A stretch of DNA of 64,000 nucleotides from positions 1,168,092 through 1,232,091 of the forward strand of contig UESW01004013.1 in the NCBI GenBank assembly GCA_900491605.1, in the 5' to 3' direction. Origin of the DNA: Calamus simplicifolius. Lineage: Eukaryota; Streptophyta; Magnoliopsida; Arecales; Arecaceae. Shown piece after piece: positions 45,801-54,800 of this stretch (within the stretch, counting starts at the first letter, position 1; each line of letters starts with the position of its first letter). A program made the position numbers and the translations under genes. Under the pieces are notes generated by a model that was given only the letters and a program-made list of their open reading frames with translations, was not told where the DNA came from and made no database searches.

Positions 45801-48800
45801 GGGGCCGGCAGCAGTGGCGGCCGGCTCTGGCTCTGCCGCCGGTGGCCGGGCCGCCCCTTAATTTTGCCCAGCGGTGGCCCTGGCCGCCGGCGTGAACTGC
45901 TCCCTGTTTCGTTAGAAACAGGGGGCAACAATATTAAATAACGAAACAGGGGGCAACAATATTAAAAAAAAGAGGACGCTGGGCCGGCTAGGCTGCTTCG
46001 ATTTGGGCTTATTGGGCCGGTTCAGGAGCCCAGTTTGAGCAGCGTTTTGGGCCCTGTATCGGGCCGAGAATGACAAAGTAAATATATGGCCCGAATTATG
46101 ATTGATTTTAGTTTGTGGGGATAATTTTATTTCCCTATTTGGGTGTATACATTGAGAGATATTTAAGCCCAAAGTTGGGCCTGCGAAGTGGTTTGGGTAG
46201 AGTTTAAGAATTATTTTATAATTTAGATTTTAGAAATTTAATAATGAAAATGATACTGTAGGTTTCCAGGTGTCCAATTAGCTGAGTTATCAATTGGAAT
46301 TTGCGTACTGAGGTAAGTAAGTCAAGTATTATAATTTTATTAATTATTTAATTTGTGAACTATAAACTTACAGTTAAATATAATTATGTTAATTTGGCAA
46401 AATCATATTATTACTATGATAATATGTAATTATGATAATGACAGTAAAACTTTATGTGTCGCCGCGGTTCTCACATGACAGATTATCACATAACAGATTC
46501 TCACATGACAGATTATCACATGACAGATTCTCACATGACAGATTGTCACATTATCACATGACAGATTATCATATGACAGATGATGGAATACTGGTACCAG
46601 GATCCTTTCTCTTAGGGGATATTTAAGAGTGATACACAAAATGTGTTGTAGGGCTATGGGACACAGAAAAATAATGATAGTAAAAACAATGTTTTGTTTA
46701 CATCGCATATATTCTAGTAATTATTATTGAATTAAGTTTCAAATTAATTGATTTGATGCCATGAACCTGCTGATAGCATGATAAATGAAATTTTAAAATT
46801 ATATTAGGCTTACTTATTGAGTGTGAGCTCATAGAATTCTCACAATGTTTTTCAGAGCCTCAGAAATGAAGAAGGATAATTGGCCTGGAAGAAGCTTCTA
46901 TTAAATATACTTAGTTTCATTCTATTGATTTAGTTCAGATTTTCTTGTGTGTAGGGCAGATAGCCCAAGACTGATAATTATGGTTTGTAATAAATCATGG
47001 ATGTGAATTTTGCTTTATATTGATTTATGTGATGAAGTTCGAGACGCCTTGCATGCCTGGCATGCGGCGGGTTGTCATCCTAGTTCAAATTTTGGGACTG
47101 GAGCGTGACAGCTTTAGTTGTATCAGAGCCTGGTTATGATATTAGGGACATATATATGATGACACTTTAGACAAAACACTAGAGTGACAGAGACAATTAT
47201 AAATTTAAAGGAATTTCAAATATTATGCTTTAAAAGCCTAACAATTAATGTTTACAGTGATATTAATTACAACTAATTTATCAGGAGATAAGAATGGCAC
47301 GTCGCACTAGAAGTCGATAAAATGATGAGAGTTCCCAGGTTGGTAATGCTGGCCAACCGGGAGGTCTGGAAGCCACCGGAGCTACTGCCCCTGCCAATTC
47401 AGTCGGGACTGATCAGCAGCAACTCCAGACCGAGATGCTTCAAGTTCTCTCGGGTATGGCGCAGTCGATGCGGGACTTGCAGCACCAGATTCTACAGGCC
47501 TTGTCCGCTTAGCCTACCCACACTGCTCCGCAGACACAGCCTGCCCCTCCTGTTCCACAGACTCAGTCTGACTCTACTGCTCCACAGACCCAGCCTACTT
47601 CATCTCAATTCTGGATAGGGGTTGGCCGCAGCTTTGCAGACTTCAAGAAGTTTGCCCCTGCCCCTTTCTCTGGATCCACCAACCCTGTTGATGCTGAGCA
47701 GTGGGTGCGAGACATGAAGAAGGCTTTTATGGCCCATTGTAGTCAGGATATGGACCGGATCAGATTTGCCACCTATCTTCTCCAGGAGAAGCCTATGATT
47801 GGTGGTTAGTTGAGGAGCAGCGTCGGAATGGATAGATTATTTTTTGGGGAGAGTTTAGAGAGATTCTTCAACAAATACTTCCCGAGGAGTGTACAGAGAC
47901 AGATGGAATCAAAGTTTATCAAATTGGAGCAAAAGGATCTTTATGTGGCCCAGTATGAAGCTGAATTTACCAGGTTGGCCCGTTTTGCTCCAAATATTGT
48001 GACCAATGAAATAACCAAGGTTACCAGATTCATTGAGGGACTGCGATCCAGACTGAGGCAAGTGATCAATGCATTTGAGCTTTTCAGCTGTAGTGAATAA
48101 GGCCTTGGTGATTGAGAGGGATATGAATGCTGTTCAAAAGGATTGGGAGCTGCGGAAGAAGAGAAAAGGGCCTACTTCTGGCCAATCCTCTGCTCAGGCC
48201 AAGAAGAAGGATGCACAACAGACTCCAGTTGAACCACAGAATAAGGAGACTCGTTGCATTCATTGTGGTAACTCCCACCCTGGAAAGCCTTGCCGTAGAG
48301 TGACTGGTGCCTGCTTTGTCTGTGAGAAAATCGATCACAAATTGCTACCTGTCCCTTTCGGAAGGATCATCAACCTTCTTCAAGTCTAGGAATGAGCCAG
48401 CAACAACAACAGCAGCCACCGAGGACTCAGGGACGGGTCTTCAACCTCACTCAACAGGACGCTGCCGCATCTAATTCTGTGGTGACAGGTATACCCTTTA
48501 ATGTTATATCCAGTATTACATTCTTATCTAGTACAATGCATTGACAGTTAATTAACAGTAGGTGCAATCATTAATGTTAAAACAAATTACACTTATGTCC
48601 AGGAATGATTAAAGTAGGTACTGCTTACGCTCAAACTTTAATTGACCCGGGTGCTACGCATTCTTTCATATCTGACATCTATCTTGACAAGAATGCATCA
48701 TTGACACCTATTCTCTGGAGCAAGAGCTGCATATTGCGCTTCCAAATGGAGATGTTATGAAAGTTGGCACAGTATGCAAATCTTGCCCAATTATCTTGGA

Positions 48801-51800
48801 GAATAGGAGGTTGAATGCTGATCTCATTGTCCTCCCACTGAAGTTTTTCGATGTTATCCTTGGAATGGATTGGTTGGCTTCCTATCATGCTTTAGTAGAC
48901 TGCTTCAGGAAGACTGTCAACTTCAAAATTCCAAGTCAGCCTGAATTCAGTTTTATTGGTGGTCAAAAACACCTAGCCTCAGTGTTCATATCAGCGATGC
49001 AGGCTAGAAAGTATTTGATGAGTGGTGGTCAAGGATTTCTTGCTGTAGTCAAGGACCTTCAGCAAGAAGAGACCAAGTTGGAGGATATTCCCATAGCTCG
49101 AGAATTCTCAGATGTCTTCCCTGAGGATTTGACTAATTTACCTCCTGATCGGGAAGTCGAGTTCTCTATTGATCTAGTTCCTGGAACTGGACCTATATCA
49201 AAGGCCCCTTACCGTATGGCCCCGGCTGAGCTAAAAGAATTGAAGAATCAACTGCAAGAGCTCCTAGATCGAGGATTTATTAGACCCAGTGCTTCTCCTT
49301 GGGGTGCTCCAATTCTATTTGTTAAGAAGGATGGCAGTCTTCGACTCTGCATTGATTACTGGGGAATCAATAAAGTAACAGTGCAAAATAAGTATCCTCT
49401 GCCAAGGATTGATGACTTGTTTGATCAACTTCAAGGAGCCCGGATATTCTCAAAGATTGATCTCAGGTCCGGGTACCATCAGCTCAATGTCAAAGAAGGG
49501 GATGTGCCAAAGACAGCATTCAGAACCAGATATGGCCACTATAAGTTCTTGGTGATGCCGTTTGGGTTAACTAATGCCCCAGCAGCATTCATGGACTTGA
49601 TGAACAGAATTTTTAAGCCATATCTGGATCAGTTTGTGGTGGTTTTCATTGATGATATTCTGATATATTCTAAGAGCCATAAGGAGCATGAGGACCACCT
49701 AAGGATCGTGCTGCAAATTCTTTGAGAGAAGAAGCTTTATGCCAAGCTGTAGAAGCGTGAATTTTGGTTGGATCAAGTATCTTTCTTGGGCCATATAATC
49801 TCTAAAGATGGTGTATCTGTGGACCCCAAAAAAGATTGAAGCTATCATTAGCTGGAGCCGACCTTCCAATGTGGCAGAAATCAAAAGCTTCTTGGGGTTA
49901 GCCGGGTATTACTGTAAATTTGTGGAGAATTTCTCTCGCATTGCTCTACCCCTAACTCGCTTAACCCAAAAGCGAGTAAAGTTTGACTGGACAATGGAGT
50001 GTGAGGAAAGTTTTCAGGAGTTAAAGCAGCGCCTAGTGTCAGCTCCCATTCTTGTTCTTCCAACAGGATCTGAAGGTTTTACTATATATACTGATGCCTT
50101 TCGGAAAGGATTGGGATGTGTTTTAATGCAGAATGAAAGAGTGATAGCTTATGCCTCCAGACAACTGAAACCTTATGAGCAGAATTATCTACTCATGATC
50201 TGGAATTGTCTGCTGTGGTTTTTGCTCTGAAGATTTGACGGCATTATCTATATGGAGTGTCGTGTGATGTGTATACAGATCATAAGAGTCTAAAATACAT
50301 CTTCACACAGAAAGAGCTAAATTTAAGGCAGAGGAGGTGGTTGGAACTATTGAAGGATTATGACCTGAATCTACAGTATCATCCTGGGAAGGCCAATGTA
50401 GTAGCTGATGCCTTGAGCAGAAAATCCTCTTCTGAGTTAGCTGCTATGATTACCTCCCAGCCTCACGTATTGAGAGATCTGAAGAAGTGGGAGGTTGGTC
50501 TGAGAGTACAGCAGTCTGATGGACTTGTTGCAGCACTTGTACTCCAGCCGATCCTAGTTGACAGAATCAAGTCCTCCCATATGGAAGATCCAGATCTACA
50601 AAGGATTAAAGAAGTGGTGCAGTCAGGAGTTCAGAATGAATTTTATGTAATGGAGGATAGATCCCTGAAATTTGAAGGAAGACTTTGTGTGCCAAACATT
50701 AAGGAGCTAAAGGCTAAAATTTTGAAGGAGGCTCACTACTCTTCCTATACTGTGCATCCAGGTGGCACTAAGATGTACAGAGACTTAAAGGAAAATTTTT
50801 AGTGGAAAGGCATGAAGAGGGAGATTGCTCAGTATGTGGCCAAGTGCTTGGTGTGTCAGCGAGTGAAAGTCGAGAATCAAAGGCCTATGGGACCTCTTCA
50901 GTCTCTGATGATTCCACAGTGGAAATGGAAAAGATTACAATGGACTTTGTGACTGGTCTGCCCAAGACTCCTAAGAGCAACGATGCAGTTTGGGTCATTA
51001 TGGACAGACTAATAAAATTAGCTCATTTCCTACCTTTCAGAGTTGGGGTCTCTAGTGAAAGATTGGCTAATTTGTATATTGAGCAGATCGTGAGACTCCA
51101 TGGTATTCCGGTATCTATTGTATCAGATAGAGATATCAGGTTTGTGTCCCAGTTTTGGAAGAGTCTTCATAAGGCCATGGGAACCAAACTAAACTTCAGT
51201 ACTGCCTATCATCCCCAGTCAGATGGACAATCAGAGAGGACCATACAGATTTTGGAGGACATGTTGCGAGCCTGCGTGATGGACTTGGGTGGAGCTTGGG
51301 ATAACCATTTACCTTTGGTGGAGTTTGCATATAATAATAGTTACCAAGCCAGTATCCAGATGGCTCCATTTGAAGCTCTGTATGGTAGGAGGTGCAGATC
51401 TCCTATATGTTGGGATGACGTGGGGGAAAGGAAATTGCTAGGCCCTGAGCTGATTCAGCAAACAGTAGATAAGGTGCATTTGATCAGGGAGCATCTTCGT
51501 ACAGCTCAGAGCAGGCAAAAGAGCTATGCTGATGTCAGAAGAAGGGAATTGGAATTCCAGATTGGGGATCATGTCTTCTTGGAATTTCAGATTGGGGATC
51601 ATGTCTTCTTAAGGGTATCACCAACCAAAGATGTGATGAGATTTGGGATTAAAGGAAAGCTGAGTCCATGTTATATTGGGCCTTTTGAGATCTTGAGCAG
51701 AGTCGGAGAGGTTGCTTACAGCTTGGCACTGCCTCTGATTCTATCTGGAGTACACAATGTTTTTTATGTATCTATGCTGAGGAAGTATATCTCTGACCCC

Positions 51801-54800
51801 AGCCATGTCATAGCGTATGAGCCTATACAGTTGAGGAAAGATTTATCATATAAGGAGCATCCTGTGCAGATTGTGGACCGCAAAGACCAGGTTCTGAGAC
51901 GGCGTACCATTCCCTATGTCAAGGTGCAATGGAGTAATCATTCTGAAAGGGAGGCTACTTGGGAACTGGAGGAAGAAATGAAAGAAAAGTATCCACAACT
52001 ATTTATATCTTAAAATAGTTAATGATTGAAAACTGTTAGCTTTAGTTGATTGTTAGTCCTTGGGACAAACAAAAATTGGACTTTTAATTTTCTCTAATAA
52101 AAGTTATCAATTTCGAGGCCGAAATTTTTATAAGGAGGAGAGAATGTAATCCCCTAGATTTCTCAACTGCTCGTGAGAGTTATCACGAGATCAGGAAGAT
52201 AGACTCTAGATATTTAAATTCCAAATATATCTAACTAATAGAGTCCCTTGATTTGGGGACTCTGCATTGCCTATAAAAGATCATGTGGAAACCTCCTTCC
52301 CATCATACGTGAACGCCTTCTTCTCATCATCTTCTCGTGCGGACGTTTCTTCCCCAACCCGCCTGCTTTGGTAAGTCCCCTGTCCATGCCTGGGAGAGAG
52401 AGAAGGTTAGAGAGAGAAAGTTAAAAAAAGAAAAAAAGGGAGAGACAGGGAGGAATCGGGTTACAGAACCCAGTTCCTTCCCTGTGTCGACACAGGTTCA
52501 GGCCCGGCGGTGTGCCCGCCGCCTCGCCGGGCCTGAGCCCCGGCCGACAATCCCATCGGCACCGGGGGCGGCGTCCGGTAGGGTGTCGGAGGAGAGAGAG
52601 AGAGAAAGAGCTGACACGGGAGAGAGGCCATGGCTACCGGCGGTCCGATGCTTGGTTCGGGCTCGGCGGCATGCTCGTCGCCTCGCCGGGCCTGAGCTTC
52701 GGTCGGAGACCCCCACCGGCGCCGGGCAGGCGTCCGGTGAAGGTCCGGCTGGCCACGGTGGCCGGCCGTGCCGCCGACACGTTCTTGGCCACGACGAGTC
52801 GTGAGGGAGAAGGAGAGAAATTAGGGATAGAGAGAGAGAGGGAAGGCCGGCCACGGCGGTGGCCGGCTCTGGCCCGGCCATCGGTGGCTGGACCGCCTCG
52901 GATTGGGCCGGCTATGTCGTCGACGTGATTACGAGCCGACGCGATGAGACAGAGAGAGGACGGGATTTGGATTGAAATTGGAGAGAGAAGCGAAAGGGGG
53001 CGGCCCTGGCCGCCGGCGTGAACTACTCCCTGTTTCGTTAGTATTAAAAAAAAAAAAGAGAGGATGCTGAGCTGCTTCGATTTGGGCTTATTGGGCCAAT
53101 TCAGGAGCCCAGTTTGAGCAGCGTTTTGGGCCCTGTATCGGGCCGAGAATGGCAAAGTAAATATATGGCCCGAATCAGGATTGATTCTAGTTTCTAGGGA
53201 TAATTTTATTTCCCTATTTGGGTGTATACATTGAGAGATATTCAAGCCCAAAGTTGAGCCCGCGAAGTGGTTTGGATAGAGTTTAAGAATTATTTTATAA
53301 TTTAGATTTTAGAAATTTAATAATAAAAATGATACTGTAGGTTCCTAGGTGTCCAATTAGTTGAGTTATCAATTGGAATTTGCGTACTGAGGTAAGTAAG
53401 TTAAGTATTATAATTTTATTAATTATTTAATTTGTGAACTTGAACTTACAGTTAAATATAATTATGTTAATTTGGCAAAATCATGTTATTACTATGATAA
53501 TATGTAATTATGATAATGACAGTAAAACTTTGTGTCGCCGCGGTTCTCACATGACAGATTATCACAACAGATTTCTACATGACAGATTATCACATGATAG
53601 ATTCCCATATGACAGATTCTCATATGACAGATTATCACATTATCACATGACAGATTATCATATGACAGATGACAGAATACTGGTACTAGGACCCTTCCTC
53701 TTAGGGGATATTAAGAGTGATACACAAGATATGTGTTGTAGGGCCGTGGGACACAGAAAATAATGACAGTAAAAATAATGTTTTGTTTACATCGCATATA
53801 TTCTAGTAATTATTATTGAATTAAGTTTCAAATTAATTGATTTGATGACATGAACCTGCTGATAGCATGATAAATAAAATTTTGAAATTATATTAGGTTT
53901 ACTTATTGAGTGTGAGCTCATAGAATTCTCACAATGTTTTTCAGAGCCTCAAGAATGAAGAAGGATAATTGGCATGGAAGAAGCTTCTATTAAATAGACT
54001 TAGTTTCATTCTATTGATTTAGTTCAGATTTGCTTGTGTATAGGGCAGATAGCCCAAGACTGATAATTATGGTTTGTAATAAATCATGGATGTGAATTTT
54101 GCTTTATATTGATTTATGTGATGAAGTTCGAAACGCCTTGCATGCTTGGCATGCGGCGGTTATCATCCTAGTTCAAATTTTGGGATTGGGGCGTGACAGC
54201 TTTAAATTGTGATGCCCCTCCCAATAGTCCCACATTGGGAAATTAGGAATTGGTTGAGTGGTTTATAACCGGTTAAGCAAGAAGGATAAGGCATCAATTA
54301 GATTCCTTTTTGTGCTGTGGTGGCCCAAGTTGGTGTGGAGCTTGTCCGTCTTGCTTTCTTGTAACAAAACGGGCCCATGGACCCGGGTCATTACAATATG
54401 GTATCAGAGCCATGCACCAGTCGGAAGTGCAGGAGCTAAGTGCCACACACGGCAAAGTGCTACATCCATGGGGGATGGGAGCCACCTCTTGAACCTGTGG
54501 GGGCCACCTCTAGAATCCTGCCTGCCTGGTGGTTGTGATCAATTGCCTCTGGCGACGAGGACGTCGCCTCTGTAAGGGGGTAGATTGTGATGCCCCTCCC
54601 AATAGTCCCATATTGGGAAATTAGGAATTGGTTGAGTGGTTTATAACCGGTTAAGTAAGAAGGACAAGGCACCAATTGGATCCCTTTTTGGGCTGTGGCG
54701 GCCTAAGTTGGTGTGGAGCTTGTCCGTCTTGCTTTCTTGTAACTAAACGGGCCCATGGGCCCGGGTCGTTACAGCTTCCTTATGTGAAACTTAACAAAGG

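Larger units (their letters stand above)
44980..54198 (+). mobile_element. El3: Tekay/del-type chromovirus (Ty3/gypsy) in CPN20 intron 3
   Basis: LTRs at 44980-47110 and 52145-54198 flank plus-strand gag, protease, RT, RNase H, integrase and a C-terminal chromodomain-like end. The element lies only 27 bases from El2's TSD. The left flank is GCTTC and the right flank GCTTT, a near-perfect 5-bp TSD. Large LTRs (about 2.1 kb), an iMet-type PBS and a DPGA protease site point to the Tekay/del clade. Stops in gag and RT make it defective. Confidence 0.9.

Noticed and set aside
54208..54773. Cassandra-type TRIM
   Set aside because: The size, PBS and LTR start are similar, but I could not find the 5S rRNA-like promoter words that define Cassandra in the 188-bp repeats.
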